A stretch of DNA of 64,000 bases from Vibrio mangrovi (GCF_024346955.1 NZ_AP024883.1:2046001-2110000), one strand, 5' to 3'. Positions 1 to 9,325 are shown, counted from the stretch's first letter. A program made the numbers and translations. The notes: generated by a model not told the origin, from the letters alone.

Positions 1-107
1 TTGAACAAGGTGTAGCGGATAAAATTACTGACGAAGCACTTGAGCAGTCGATCGAACGTAATTTCTGGCAACCGGTCTATCGCCGCTATAAGCGGGTCGC
101 ATTCTAA
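1..107 (+). CDS. C-terminal end of probable NAD-dependent malic enzyme (partial)
   Basis: The window opens inside an ORF, in frame from base 3, whose last 34 codons end in NFWQPVYRRYKRVAF and a TAA stop. This tail resembles the C-terminus of MaeA/SfcA-type malic enzymes, which convert malate to pyruvate and CO2 in the cytoplasm. Only the tail is visible, so no catalytic residue can be checked. The order malic enzyme, DUF3392, sanA fits Vibrio gene order as I recall it. A terminator follows 32 bases after the stop. Another enzyme with a similar tail cannot be excluded. Confidence 0.55.
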   Translation, partial: EQGVADKITDEALEQSIERNFWQPVYRRYKRVAF

Positions 108-138
108 AACCGGCAATACCGGATAAAAATTAACAGAT

Positions 139-164
139 AAGCCTCTTTGACAGAGGCTTTTTAT
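139..164 (+). terminator. Intrinsic terminator after the partial malic enzyme gene
   Basis: AAGCCTCT pairs with AGAGGCTT across a 5-nt loop and is followed by a run of T. It separates the upstream gene from the DUF3392 gene that begins 20 bases later. Confidence 0.85.
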
Positions 165-183
165 TTGAAAGGATATCAACACA

Positions 184-507
184 ATGTTGCACTTTTTTAA
201 TCCCGCCGGACAGTATCTTGCCCCTTATCTGGGAGAGATCTCAATTGCTCTGATCGCATGCCTGTTGGTTATGCTGGGTGGTGAAATTAATGCGTTGTTA
301 CGCCGGTTACTGCGCAATCAGCACTTTGTCATTCGCACATTTACCTTTATATTACTCAATGCATTTGGCTATGGATTTATCATCGTCAAACTAAGCCCTG
401 ACCTAGCCCGGACACTCAGCCATTTAGAACGAGGCACCATGTTTGTCGTTGTGATTATCAGTTTTGTCGGTATCGGTCTCTGGGCACAGAAAAACCAACA
501 AATATAA
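184..507 (+). CDS. DUF3392 family inner-membrane protein
   Basis: This 107-residue protein has about three hydrophobic segments (roughly residues 15-35, 45-70 and 83-103) and matches my recollection of the small DUF3392 membrane family found in Vibrio and relatives. Its function is unknown. AAAGGA lies just upstream of the ATG. It has its own transcription unit after a terminator and is followed by sanA after 110 bases. No enzyme motif is visible. Confidence 0.75.
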   Translation: MLHFFNPAGQYLAPYLGEISIALIACLLVMLGGEINALLRRLLRNQHFVIRTFTFILLNAFGYGFIIVKLSPDLARTLSHLERGTMFVVVIISFVGIGLWAQKNQQI

Positions 508-617
508 CTTAAGTAAAAGGTACGGCTATCTACTCTTGTTTCAGCAAGTATTGCTTCAATAAATCTTGTATCAGCAAAATATTTCGTTTTTGCTTTCAGA
601 TCATCAGAGGGCTGACT

Positions 618-1298
618 ATGGCACTGCTCATACTGGCAGCATCTCTGTACGCTATCGATCGCTGGGTCAGTTGGAAAACACAAAACCAAATTCTGAGTAG
701 TGCAGAAGACATTGGTCACTATCAGGTTGCAGTCGTCTTGGGAACCAGCAAATATCTGGGCCGGATACTCAATGAATACTATTCCCACCGGATCGAAGCT
801 GCGATTCAGCTTTATCGTTCGGGGAAAGTCAAACATTTCCTACTCAGCGGAGATAATGCTCATCGTTCTTATAATGAGCCATGGACAATGAAACGAGATC
901 TCCTGAAAGCCGGAATTCCCGAGCAGGATATCGCTTTGGACTATGCCGGATTCAGAACACTGGACTCCATTATCCGGGCCAGAAAAATTTTTGATACCAA
1001 TCACTTCCTGATTATTACCCAACGGTTTCATTGCGAGCGAGCTCTGTTCATTGCCAATTATCACAATATTGATGCAGCCTGTTTCGCCGTTCCGGGACCA
1101 ACTCACGGCACAGATATGAAGATAAGAGTCAGAGAATTCTTTGCCCGGGCCAGAGCTATGCTTGATCTGTTTATCTTCGATGCCAAACCCAAATTTCTTG
1201 GCCCTAAAGAACCTATTTTTTCCGACGAAACTTCCGATATACAGCCTGGGAGCGAAAATGATCCGTCCGGAGAACAAAATAGTCATGTGATCGAGTAA
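618..1298 (+). CDS. sanA: SanA/YdcF-family (DUF218) membrane-anchored envelope protein
   Basis: This 226-residue protein starts with a hydrophobic anchor and then carries the SanA signature: VVLGTSKY, the LLSGDNAHRSYNEPWTM block, the LDYAGFRTLDSI block and ITQRFHCERALF. SanA is an inner-membrane protein with a periplasmic DUF218 domain that supports envelope barrier function, including vancomycin exclusion in E. coli. An AGAGG element precedes the ATG by about 8 bases. The N-terminal anchor is shorter than in E. coli, and the same frame is open upstream to about base 513 without a standard start, so the true start could lie slightly upstream. The C-terminal 30 residues are a polar extension. 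Confidence 0.88.
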   Translation: MALLILAASLYAIDRWVSWKTQNQILSSAEDIGHYQVAVVLGTSKYLGRILNEYYSHRIEAAIQLYRSGKVKHFLLSGDNAHRSYNEPWTMKRDLLKAGIPEQDIALDYAGFRTLDSIIRARKIFDTNHFLIITQRFHCERALFIANYHNIDAACFAVPGPTHGTDMKIRVREFFARARAMLDLFIFDAKPKFLGPKEPIFSDETSDIQPGSENDPSGEQNSHVIE

Positions 1299-1433
1299 AA
1301 CCAACCAGCCAAAGCAAAATTCTGTTACCATACCGCCAGAGAAACATCCCGAAGCGGATTGGTTTACTGTGATAATACAGACTTCAGCCTTTCCCTGAAC
1401 AATATACAAAATCAATATAAAAAGAGCATTGTC

Positions 1434-2261
1434 ATGTCTTCAGTCACCAAAGGAACGCTCAGCAAACTACGCGCAACCATCAGTCCACAAGCCACATATA
1501 CCCTTCCCATCGGAGAAACAGAGATCGCCCTGAATCCCTTAATCGGTCATTCAATATCTCTGACACATACAGGTCATATTTATTGTTGTTCCTGTGGGAA
1601 ACGGACCAAAAAGAGCTACGCTCAGGGACACTGTTATGTCTGCATGCAGAAGCTCGCCAGCTGTGATATGTGCATTATGAAACCGGAAACCTGTCACTAT
1701 GATCAGGGCACCTGTCGGGAACCGGAATGGGCGTTGTCACATTGTATGACCGACCACTATGTCTACCTCTCCAACACTTCCGGTCTGAAAGTCGGAATTA
1801 CCCGCCATTCCCAAATTCCAACCCGGTGGATCGATCAGGGAGCAACTCAGGGATTACCGATTTTTAAAGTAAAAAACCGTTATATTTCCGGGTTAATCGA
1901 AGTCGAGCTGGCGAAACATATCGCCGATAAAACCAACTGGAGAACCCTGTTGAAAGAAGATCAGCCTCCTCTGGCACTTCACGAACAGGCAGAGAAACTC
2001 CGGCCACTGCTCCAGGATACGATCGCAGAGATCCGGCAAACCTATGGAGAAGATGCCGTCGTTCCCGTTAATCCGGAAATTACGGATATCCAGTTTCCGG
2101 TCCAGCAGCATCCAACCAAAATTGTGTCGCATAATTTTGATAAAAAACCTGAAGTTTCCGGCATATTGCTGGGCATTAAGGGACAATACCTGATTCTTGA
2201 TACCGGCGTAATCAATATCCGTAAATTCACATCTTATGAAGTTGAATTTACTCATCTTTAA
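1434..2261 (+). CDS. DUF2797 cysteine-rich protein
   Basis: The protein is 275 residues from the ATG at 1434, chosen because an AAAGAG element precedes it and the longer frame from 1359 adds an atypical N-terminus. Eight or more cysteines in CxC, CxxC and CxxxxxC spacing (CSCGKRTKKSY, CYVCMQKLASCDMC, then ETCHYDQGTC) lie at about residues 44-90 and suggest a metal-binding module. A GIY-YIG-like stretch (HYVYLSNTSGLKVGIT) follows. This is the layout of the DUF2797 family, whose function is unknown; nucleic-acid work is an inference only. A 12-bp hairpin follows the gene. Confidence 0.8.
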   Translation: MSSVTKGTLSKLRATISPQATYTLPIGETEIALNPLIGHSISLTHTGHIYCCSCGKRTKKSYAQGHCYVCMQKLASCDMCIMKPETCHYDQGTCREPEWALSHCMTDHYVYLSNTSGLKVGITRHSQIPTRWIDQGATQGLPIFKVKNRYISGLIEVELAKHIADKTNWRTLLKEDQPPLALHEQAEKLRPLLQDTIAEIRQTYGEDAVVPVNPEITDIQFPVQQHPTKIVSHNFDKKPEVSGILLGIKGQYLILDTGVINIRKFTSYEVEFTHL

Positions 2262-2284
2262 CTGACACTGCATAGAAGAGAGGC

Positions 2285-2317
2285 ATGATGCGTGAGAAAC
2301 AAATACTCACGCATCAT
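2285..2317. terminator. Hairpin between convergent genes
   Basis: A perfect 12-bp stem (ATGATGCGTGAG with its complement, 9-nt loop) sits between the convergent DUF2797 and aminotransferase genes. There is no T tract on either side, so termination is only probable. Confidence 0.5.
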
Positions 2318-2338
2318 CGGTGGCTTCCTGATACAAGC

Positions 2339-3577
2339 CTAGAGATCAAAGCGACGCAAGTGCTCAAACAGATGATGAACTTCTGCCTCAGTATTATAAT
2401 GCATCATCCCTATCCGCAGGACACCACCCTGATTTTCCAGTCCGAGACGCCGCACCAGTCCTAGTGCATAGAAATGACCATTCCATACATAAATATTCTC
2501 CTGTCCCAATACTTTGGCGATCTGCTCCGGTGTATCATGCACAAACCGAAGGGCAAATGTCGGTGTTCTCATAGACATATCAGCGACATCTATGCCATAC
2601 AGCCGGACTGACGTCAGTGTTTGCAACATCGATAAAAACAGCTCACATAACTGTTGTTCGTGGCGCTGGTACTGGGTAAAGCTTTCTGCCAGCCTACTTC
2701 TGAGCGGGTCATCTTTCCTGCCCCACTGAGCCAGATATTCGATGGCACCAATCACACCGGCCAAACCTTCAAAATTGAGCGTGCCGGTTTCATATCGCCC
2801 CGGACCGAGATTCGGTGCCGGCTCAACCTTATAGGGCTCAAAGTGTTCCAGCCAGTGCGACGCAATATACAGGAGACCAACATGAGGACCATAAAATTTA
2901 TAGGCTGAGCAAACCAGAAAATCACACTCTAAAGCCTGTACATCGATTAACTGATGTGGTGCAACATGTACCGCATCAACATAAACCAGAGCACCGACCT
3001 GATGTGCGGCTTCGATAATACGCCGGACATCAACAACAGAGCCGGTAGTATTGGAAGCATAAGTCACGGCAATCAGCTGAGTCCGCTCAGAAATCAGAGA
3101 CAGTAAATGCTCGACATCCAGCGTACACTGCCTCTCATCCAGCCGGGCCTGATGGACAACGGCACCTTTTTCAGCAGCAGCCTGCTGCCAGCTCGATACG
3201 TTAGCATAATGATCCAGCTCGGTGACAATCACCTCATCTCCGGCCTGCCATGTACGGCTTAAAATACGGCTCATATGAAATGTCAGTGTGGTCATATTGG
3301 CACCAAACACAATATTCCGGGAATCCGGTGCATTCAAAAATGCCTGAACCGTCTCCCTCGCCTGCATAACCAGTTGACCGGTTTGCATACTGGTCGGGTA
3401 ATGTCCGCCTAAATTTGCTGTTCCCCCGCTCAGATACCGATACATTTGGTCCATCACTGTCACAGGGACCTGGCTGCCACCAGGTCCGTCAAAGAACAGA
3501 GGTAATGGATGGTTTCTCTGCCGAAATACAGGAAACTGTTGGCGAACAGCCTCAGGAGTGAAGTTCATGATTGCCAT
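2339..3577 (-). CDS. Class V aminotransferase, cysteine desulfurase-like (TIGR01976 type)
   Basis: This 412-residue PLP enzyme has the class V fold: FFDGPGGSQVP near the start, GANMTTLTFH in the cofactor-binding region, VYVDAVHVAPHQLIDVQAL, and the Schiff-base region VCSAYKFYGPHVG with lysine near residue 230. It resembles the cysteine desulfurase-like family TIGR01976 rather than IscS or SufS, and no classic catalytic cysteine loop is obvious, so the substrate is unknown. It overlaps the upstream dioxygenase gene by 26 bases, so the two are surely cotranscribed and probably act on the same amino-acid substrate. An alternative ATG lies three codons inside. Confidence 0.82.
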   Translation of the reverse strand: MAIMNFTPEAVRQQFPVFRQRNHPLPLFFDGPGGSQVPVTVMDQMYRYLSGGTANLGGHYPTSMQTGQLVMQARETVQAFLNAPDSRNIVFGANMTTLTFHMSRILSRTWQAGDEVIVTELDHYANVSSWQQAAAEKGAVVHQARLDERQCTLDVEHLLSLISERTQLIAVTYASNTTGSVVDVRRIIEAAHQVGALVYVDAVHVAPHQLIDVQALECDFLVCSAYKFYGPHVGLLYIASHWLEHFEPYKVEPAPNLGPGRYETGTLNFEGLAGVIGAIEYLAQWGRKDDPLRSRLAESFTQYQRHEQQLCELFLSMLQTLTSVRLYGIDVADMSMRTPTFALRFVHDTPEQIAKVLGQENIYVWNGHFYALGLVRRLGLENQGGVLRIGMMHYNTEAEVHHLFEHLRRFDL

Positions 3578-4214
3578 CCCTTGCTGTCAGGACAAACACA
3601 TCCATATGCCCTTCCTCTCCATGTTCAATAGAACGTATCGGCGTTGCGTTATGCCATAACGTACCGTCAGCCACCATTGCAACTTCTCCGTCTTCGAGCA
3701 CTTTACGGAAAAACGGCGCTTCATGGTTATCCCGGTAGAGCATCAGTTCACCACCGACTATGTTATGCCGGTCGATACCTATCATCGCAATGTAGTCATA
3801 ACCATCCTGATGGATTCCTTCAGGGGAAACCATAGTTTCATCGAAAACTGATGCAATTCGCATCTGATGGATATCAATGATCTGACCGTCTGGCAGGCCA
3901 TTGGCTTCAACAAACAGCTCGCACATTTCCTGCAATCCACTGCTCGATAAAGTTTCTTCCAGCACGGGTTCGAACTGACGGACGATATCTCCCTGAAAAT
4001 GGTTGTACTGACTGGATTGGGTAAAATCATGCTTATCAACTTCGATTACCTTCCCACCAATGAAACGAATAACCGAGTAGCGTCTTAACCGATATTGCCC
4101 GTCAGCATGGGCTGTATGTGGCAGCTTCCTGAAAGAAGGGGCCAGTTGGTGAATTGCTATATCACTGAGATGGGTGATATGTAGTGTATTCTCGTGTTCA
4201 TGAAACATATTCAA
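3552..4214 (-). CDS. 2OG-Fe(II) dioxygenase family protein (PF10014 type)
   Basis: The protein is 220 residues. It shows the facial triad HxD at H135/D137 (GIHQDGYDY), a distal histidine at H188 (GTLWHNATPI) and a downstream arginine near R194 for 2-oxoglutarate. The overall pattern fits the small 2OG-Fe dioxygenase family that includes the isoleucine 4-hydroxylase IDO of Bacillus. The family hydroxylates free amino acids in known cases; the substrate here is not determined. It is the first gene of a two-gene minus-strand unit with the aminotransferase, sharing 26 bases. The long AT-rich region upstream must hold the promoter. Confidence 0.8.
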   Translation of the reverse strand: MNMFHEHENTLHITHLSDIAIHQLAPSFRKLPHTAHADGQYRLRRYSVIRFIGGKVIEVDKHDFTQSSQYNHFQGDIVRQFEPVLEETLSSSGLQEMCELFVEANGLPDGQIIDIHQMRIASVFDETMVSPEGIHQDGYDYIAMIGIDRHNIVGGELMLYRDNHEAPFFRKVLEDGEVAMVADGTLWHNATPIRSIEHGEEGHMDVFVLTARDGNHELHS

Positions 4215-4677
4215 TTCCTCTAATAAAGAATTAGAACAATTTTACATTTTTATAACAAAATAATAGTCAATTACTTCGATTTTTCAATGAAACACCAGAA
4301 TAAGTCTCGTAAAAATATACAGATAAAGAATTAAATTCTGATATAATAAAAATCCCAAATGATATATCTAAATCAAATCATCCATAAGCTACAGATTCGG
4401 AATATTCATCTGGCGATTTAGATATCAAAGCGGGATCGTTAATTTCAGTATTCAGAGCTCCTGATCGACTCTGTTTGGAGAAAAATACCACCAGAAATAG
4501 CATTCCCTTTCATACAATGCCGATCTTTCCTTCTGGCAAGATCAGCACAAATATTTTTACCTCAGTCATCTATAACCTTTTCTTTCATAATATGCTTTTT
4601 TTCATACTTTTATTGAATGAAGTAATCTCCTACAATCATTGCTCAGATAGAGTAAAACAGATTCCCCTGAGGATAAG
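4215..4677. other. AT-rich divergent intergenic region upstream of trxB and the dioxygenase gene
   Basis: No convincing gene is present in these 463 bases. An open frame at 4475-4681 is low-complexity and lacks a ribosome site. The region carries an 11-bp inverted repeat, ATATCTAAATC at 4364-4374 and its complement at 4415-4425, 40 bases apart. Promoters for both flanking genes should lie here, but no strong consensus pair is evident. Confidence 0.5.
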
Positions 4678-5634
4678 ATGAGCAACGTAAAGCATTCTAA
4701 ACTGATGATTCTTGGTTCCGGACCTGCAGGTTATACTGCTGCTGTTTATGCAGCCCGCGCTAACCTGAATCCTGTACTGATTACCGGCATGCAACAAGGC
4801 GGACAGCTCACCACGACAACAGAAGTTGAAAACTGGCCCGGCGATCCGGAAGGACTGACCGGTCCGGGATTAATGGAGAGAATGAAAGAGCACGCAGAAC
4901 GCTTTAGTACCGAAATCATTTTCGATCACATCAATGAAGTCGATTTCTCCCGGCGTCCCTTTACACTCAAGGGTGACAGCAACACATACACATGTGATGC
5001 TCTGATCATCTCAACCGGCGCTTCTGCAAAATACCTGGGGCTTCCGTCAGAAGAAGCATTTAAGGGACGTGGCGTCTCTGCCTGTGCAACCTGTGATGGT
5101 TTCTTCTACCGTAATCAGAAGGTTGCCGTTGTCGGTGGTGGTAATACAGCGGTGGAAGAAGCACTGTATTTATCTAATATTGCTTCTGAAGTTCACCTGA
5201 TTCATCGTCGTGACAGCTTCCGATCTGAAAAAATTCTGATTGATCGCCTGATGGACAAAGTTGCCAACGGCAATATTGTTCTACATACCAATCGTACTCT
5301 GGAAGAAGTGACCGGAGATGAAATGGGTGTGACCGGTGTTCGTCTGAAAGATACTCAGTCGGATAATAGTGAGTCATTTGACGTTATGGGTGTTTTCATC
5401 GCGATAGGCCACCAGCCGAATACAGATATGTTCCAGGGACAACTGGAGATGAAAAACGGATATATCGTCGTCAACTCTGGTTTAGACGGAAATGCAACTC
5501 AAACCAGTATTGCCGGGATTTTCGCAGCCGGAGACGTAATGGATCATAACTATCGTCAGGCTATCACGTCTGCTGGAACTGGTTGCATGGCGGCACTTGA
5601 TGCAGAGCGTTATCTCGATAGCCTGCCAGAATAA
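4678..5634 (+). CDS. trxB: Thioredoxin reductase
   Basis: This 318-residue flavoprotein passes electrons from NADPH to thioredoxin in the cytoplasm. The FAD-binding GSGPAG lies at residues 13-18, the redox-active CATC at 136-139 (SACATCDGFF), the NADPH-binding GGGNTAVEEA near 153-162, and the C-terminal FAD block GIFAAGDVMD near 281-290. Length and motifs match the low-molecular-weight bacterial enzyme. It is followed by a strong terminator and then cydDC; grouping trxB with the cysteine/glutathione exporter CydDC is common in gammaproteobacteria and links cytoplasmic and periplasmic thiol balance. Confidence 0.97.
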   Translation: MSNVKHSKLMILGSGPAGYTAAVYAARANLNPVLITGMQQGGQLTTTTEVENWPGDPEGLTGPGLMERMKEHAERFSTEIIFDHINEVDFSRRPFTLKGDSNTYTCDALIISTGASAKYLGLPSEEAFKGRGVSACATCDGFFYRNQKVAVVGGGNTAVEEALYLSNIASEVHLIHRRDSFRSEKILIDRLMDKVANGNIVLHTNRTLEEVTGDEMGVTGVRLKDTQSDNSESFDVMGVFIAIGHQPNTDMFQGQLEMKNGYIVVNSGLDGNATQTSIAGIFAAGDVMDHNYRQAITSAGTGCMAALDAERYLDSLPE

Positions 5635-5672
5635 GTGTATTATTTTTCACCATTTTTGATGAAAAAGGCTTC

Positions 5673-5704
5673 AACCCGGCGGTGTCCCCGCCGGGTTTTA
5701 TTTT
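5673..5704 (+). terminator. Intrinsic terminator of trxB
   Basis: AACCCGGCGG pairs with CCGCCGGGTT over a 5-nt loop and is followed by TTATTTT. Confidence 0.9.
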
Positions 5705-5766
5705 GTATACTACCCACCAGCGGGTGAGCACACCTTAATCAATTCATTCCTATAAAAGCCTTTAAA

Positions 5767-7557
5767 ATGGACAAGAATAAACAACGTAGCTTAAACCACT
5801 GGCTCCGCCAGCAAAGTAAGCTGGCAAAACGCTGGCTGATGCTGGCCGTCGGACTTGGTGTCCTATCCAGCATCTTCTTGCTGTTTCAAGCCGCTTTACT
5901 GGCCTCGATTTTACATCAACTAATCATTGAGCAGGTTGCCAAAACGGAGCTGCTCCCTCATTTCCTTGGTCTCGCTGCTATCATTGCCGTCCGGGCCGGA
6001 CTGAGCTGGGGACGGGAAATCGCCGGATTCAAATGCGGGGAGCAAATCAGAATTTATATCAGGCAGCTTATTCTGGATAAACTCCGGGAAATGGGGCCTG
6101 CTTACATTAAAGGAAAACCGGCGGGTAGCTGGGCAACACTAGTACTTGAGCAGGTAGAAAACATGCATGATTTCTTTGCTCGTTATCTGCCACAAATGTC
6201 TCTGTCAGTTCTGATCCCATTTGTGATTCTTATCGTCGTCTTCCCGGTCAACTGGGCTGCCGGGCTGATTTTTCTGATTACAGCACCCTTGGTTCCGCTG
6301 TTTATGGCTCTTGTCGGTATCAAGGCGGCGGAAGCTGCACAGAAAAATTTCAAGGCACTGCAACGCCTTTCCGGACATTTTTACGACCGGCTTCAGGCCA
6401 TGACAACGATCCGGATGTTTGATCAAACCAAGGCAGAAGCCGACCATTTGCGAGCTGCGTCTGAAGTTTTCCGCATGAGAACGATGGATGTTCTGAGAAT
6501 TGCTTTTCTCTCTTCTGCGGTACTGGAGTTTTTCACTTCCGTTTCAATTGCCGTCACCGCAGTTTACTTTGGTTTCAGTTTTATCGGCGAACTGGATTTT
6601 GGTTATTACGGAACGGGAATTACCCTGTTTACCGGTTTGTTTGTGCTGATTCTTGCACCGGAGTTTTATCAGCCATTACGGGATCTGGGCACGTTTTATC
6701 ATGCCAAACAACAAGCAGTCGGAGCAGCCGAAAGTATCGTGGATTTTCTTCAGATTGATGTGAATGAAATTAAATCCGGCACTCAGTCTCTGCCTGCTCC
6801 GGAACAGATATCTATTGAAGCGGAAAACCTGGAAGTGATCAGCCCGGAAGGTAAAAAGCTGGTCGGCCCGGTTTCTTTCCGGCTGAATCCACAGGAAACT
6901 ACAGCTCTGGTTGGGCCAAGTGGTGCCGGAAAAACCTCACTGGTTCAGGCTATTTTAGGATTCATGCCTTATCGGGGTAAGCTTCTGATCAATGGTATCG
7001 ATCTCCATGAACTCTCCCATGAAGACTGGCGGCAATATATCAGCTGGGTCGGGCAAAACCCTTTATTGGTCCACGGCACAATTCGTGACAATGTCACTCT
7101 TGGTAAGCAGCAAATCACGGATGAACAACTTAACAGTGCTCTCAAACATGCTTTTGCTGCTGATTTTGTAGAAAAACACGGTCTGGATTATCTGATAAGC
7201 GATCGGTCCGGCGGACTTTCTGTCGGTCAGGCTCAGCGCCTCGCGCTGGCCCGGGCGATGCTGCAGAATGGTTCATTCTGGCTACTGGATGAACCGACCG
7301 CCAGCCTTGACGCCAGAAGCGAACAACTGGTCATGCAGGGCTTAGCGAACCAGATACAACAGCACACCACTTTACTGGTAACTCATCAACTTGCTCCACT
7401 TCAGAGTGTTGATAATATTCTGGTAATGCAGGACGGTGAAATTGTCCAGTCAGGTCACTATCAGAAACTCAGCAGTGAAGAGGGATTATTCAAATCAATG
7501 CTGACAGCAAACCGGACCCTACAGTCCGAATATCAGAAGGGGAATCTTGATGCGTGA
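5767..7557 (+). CDS. cydD: CydD subunit of the thiol (cysteine/glutathione) ABC exporter
   Basis: This 596-residue half-transporter has six membrane segments in the first 330 residues and a C-terminal ATPase domain with Walker A GPSGAGKTS near residues 382-390, an LSVGQ-type signature near 483 and Walker B WLLDEPTAS. CydDC exports cysteine and glutathione to the periplasm, which is required for cytochrome bd and c assembly. Its stop overlaps the cydC start region, so the two subunits are translationally coupled. The signature reads LSVGQAQR rather than LSGGQ, as is common in CydD. Confidence 0.95.
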   Translation: MDKNKQRSLNHWLRQQSKLAKRWLMLAVGLGVLSSIFLLFQAALLASILHQLIIEQVAKTELLPHFLGLAAIIAVRAGLSWGREIAGFKCGEQIRIYIRQLILDKLREMGPAYIKGKPAGSWATLVLEQVENMHDFFARYLPQMSLSVLIPFVILIVVFPVNWAAGLIFLITAPLVPLFMALVGIKAAEAAQKNFKALQRLSGHFYDRLQAMTTIRMFDQTKAEADHLRAASEVFRMRTMDVLRIAFLSSAVLEFFTSVSIAVTAVYFGFSFIGELDFGYYGTGITLFTGLFVLILAPEFYQPLRDLGTFYHAKQQAVGAAESIVDFLQIDVNEIKSGTQSLPAPEQISIEAENLEVISPEGKKLVGPVSFRLNPQETTALVGPSGAGKTSLVQAILGFMPYRGKLLINGIDLHELSHEDWRQYISWVGQNPLLVHGTIRDNVTLGKQQITDEQLNSALKHAFAADFVEKHGLDYLISDRSGGLSVGQAQRLALARAMLQNGSFWLLDEPTASLDARSEQLVMQGLANQIQQHTTLLVTHQLAPLQSVDNILVMQDGEIVQSGHYQKLSSEEGLFKSMLTANRTLQSEYQKGNLDA

Positions 7558-9271
7558 ACTGATCCCATTTCTCAAACTTTATAAAAAACACTGGTTCGGT
7601 CTGACGCTGGGTATGTTGCTGGCTTTCCTGACCCTTTGCGCATCAATCGGACTACTGACCTTATCCGGCTGGTTTCTTTCAGCCGCCGCTGTTGCCGGCT
7701 TAGGTATTGCCAGACAGACCTTCAATTACATGTTGCCCAGTGCCTTTGTCCGTGGCTTTGCGATCGGCCGGACCGCCGGACGATGGGGAGAACGGGTTGT
7801 CAGCCACAACGCAACATTTAAGGTGCTGGCTGATTTACGAATTTTCTTTTTTGAAAAGCTCTCTCCGCTGATTCCGGGACGAATTGCCAACCTGCGCGAT
7901 GCCGATCTGCTGAACCGTCTGGTCGCCGATGTCGATGCAATGGATCATGTTTATCTGCGTCTTATCAGTCCGGTTATCATCGGTACATTCGGTATTCTGG
8001 TCCTTGCTGCTTTTCTGTACTGGTTTGATCCCGCAGTCGGCCTTATGTTGGGCGGGATTCTTTTGGTCCTGCTGCTTTCCTGGCCGGTATTGTTCTACAA
8101 ACTGGGAAAGCGTAACGGCGCAGCCCTTACCCAGAGTAAAGCCAATCTGCGTGTCACACTGCTGGACTGGATTCAGGGCTATAGTGAACTCACTATTTTT
8201 GGTGCAGAACCTGCCTACCGCAAAGCTATCCTGCAAGAACAGCAAGACCTAATTACCCGGCAATATATCAACACCCGATATAGCGGATTTGCCCAGGCAC
8301 TGCTTATGCTGGCCAGCGGCTGGACTCTGGTATTTATGCTCTGGTTTGTCGGTAATGGTGTTGGTCAGGCTGCACCGGATCCAATGATTGCAATGGTCGT
8401 GTTTGCCACTATGGCAAGCTTTGAGCTATTAATGCCGATTGCTGGTGCATTTCAGCATTTAGGACAGACATTAACTTCAGCGCGACGTCTGAATGAAGTC
8501 TTGTCCTCCGAACCTGAAGTGACATTCCGGGCTGAACCGACGCAACACAGTGGAGCATTCGACATTCGGTTTGAAAATGTTCACTTTCACTATCCTGAAC
8601 ATCAGCAATCCGTTTTATCTGATATCCAGCTCCATATTCCGGCTGGACATAAAGTTGCCATTGTCGGCCAGACCGGTTCAGGTAAATCGACTCTGCTCCA
8701 GCTGATTTCCCGCTACTGGGATCCGCAACAAGGTAATGTCTCTATCGCCGGAACAGATCTGAAAAACTGGAATGAGCATGACCTCAGATCATGTATGAGT
8801 ATTGTCAGCCAGCGGGTAGATATCTTAAACGGAACATTACGGGAAAATTTACAGATCGCTGCACCAGACGCCGACGATACGGCCTATACCAAGGTACTGA
8901 GTCAGGTCGGTCTGGACAAACTCCTTGACGAGCCGGGACTGGATGTCTGGCTGGGTGATGGAGGACGTCACCTCTCCGGCGGAGAGAGACGCCGTCTGGG
9001 AATTGCCCGCGCCCTGCTCCATCAGGGAGAAATTCTATTGCTGGATGAGCCAACTGAAGGGCTGGATAAACAGACAGAGCAGCAAATCATGACGCTATTG
9101 CGTACACATTACGCAGATAAGACCGTAATTTTCATCACTCACCGTTTAATTGAACTGGAACGAATGGATGCAATTTGTCTGATTGAACAGGGTCAGATCG
9201 TTGAATATGGTAATCATCAGGATCTGATAACCCGTCAGGGCCGCTATTATGCGTTGAATCAAACATTGTAG
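7550..9271 (+). CDS. cydC: CydC subunit of the thiol (cysteine/glutathione) ABC exporter
   Basis: The protein is 573 residues from the ATG at 7550, preferred over the TTG one codon upstream because AGAAGGGG precedes it. It has an N-terminal six-helix membrane domain, then Walker A GQTGSGKST near residue 375, signature LSGGERRRLG near 478 and Walker B LLLDEPTEG. It pairs with CydD to form the heterodimeric exporter. The start lies inside the cydD stop region, overlapping by 8 bases. A terminator shared with rluB follows. Confidence 0.95.
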   Translation: MRELIPFLKLYKKHWFGLTLGMLLAFLTLCASIGLLTLSGWFLSAAAVAGLGIARQTFNYMLPSAFVRGFAIGRTAGRWGERVVSHNATFKVLADLRIFFFEKLSPLIPGRIANLRDADLLNRLVADVDAMDHVYLRLISPVIIGTFGILVLAAFLYWFDPAVGLMLGGILLVLLLSWPVLFYKLGKRNGAALTQSKANLRVTLLDWIQGYSELTIFGAEPAYRKAILQEQQDLITRQYINTRYSGFAQALLMLASGWTLVFMLWFVGNGVGQAAPDPMIAMVVFATMASFELLMPIAGAFQHLGQTLTSARRLNEVLSSEPEVTFRAEPTQHSGAFDIRFENVHFHYPEHQQSVLSDIQLHIPAGHKVAIVGQTGSGKSTLLQLISRYWDPQQGNVSIAGTDLKNWNEHDLRSCMSIVSQRVDILNGTLRENLQIAAPDADDTAYTKVLSQVGLDKLLDEPGLDVWLGDGGRHLSGGERRRLGIARALLHQGEILLLDEPTEGLDKQTEQQIMTLLRTHYADKTVIFITHRLIELERMDAICLIEQGQIVEYGNHQDLITRQGRYYALNQTL

Positions 9272-9293
9272 CTGAACTGTTCGATTTCTGAAT

Positions 9294-9325
9294 GAAAAAA
9301 GGTGCTTTTGAAAAGCACCTTTTTA
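9294..9325. terminator. Bidirectional intrinsic terminator between cydC and rluB
   Basis: An A-rich/T-rich hairpin (AAAAAGGTGCTTTT with its complement, very short loop) has T runs on both strands and can end transcription from cydC and from rluB. Confidence 0.88.

Noticed and set aside
369..836. 155-codon minus-strand open frame
   Set aside because: It runs antisense across the DUF3392 and sanA genes, has no ribosome site and no domain; it is a shadow frame.
4475..4681. 68-codon frame just before trxB
   Set aside because: Low-complexity AT-rich sequence with no ribosome site or family; overlaps the trxB ATG only by chance.
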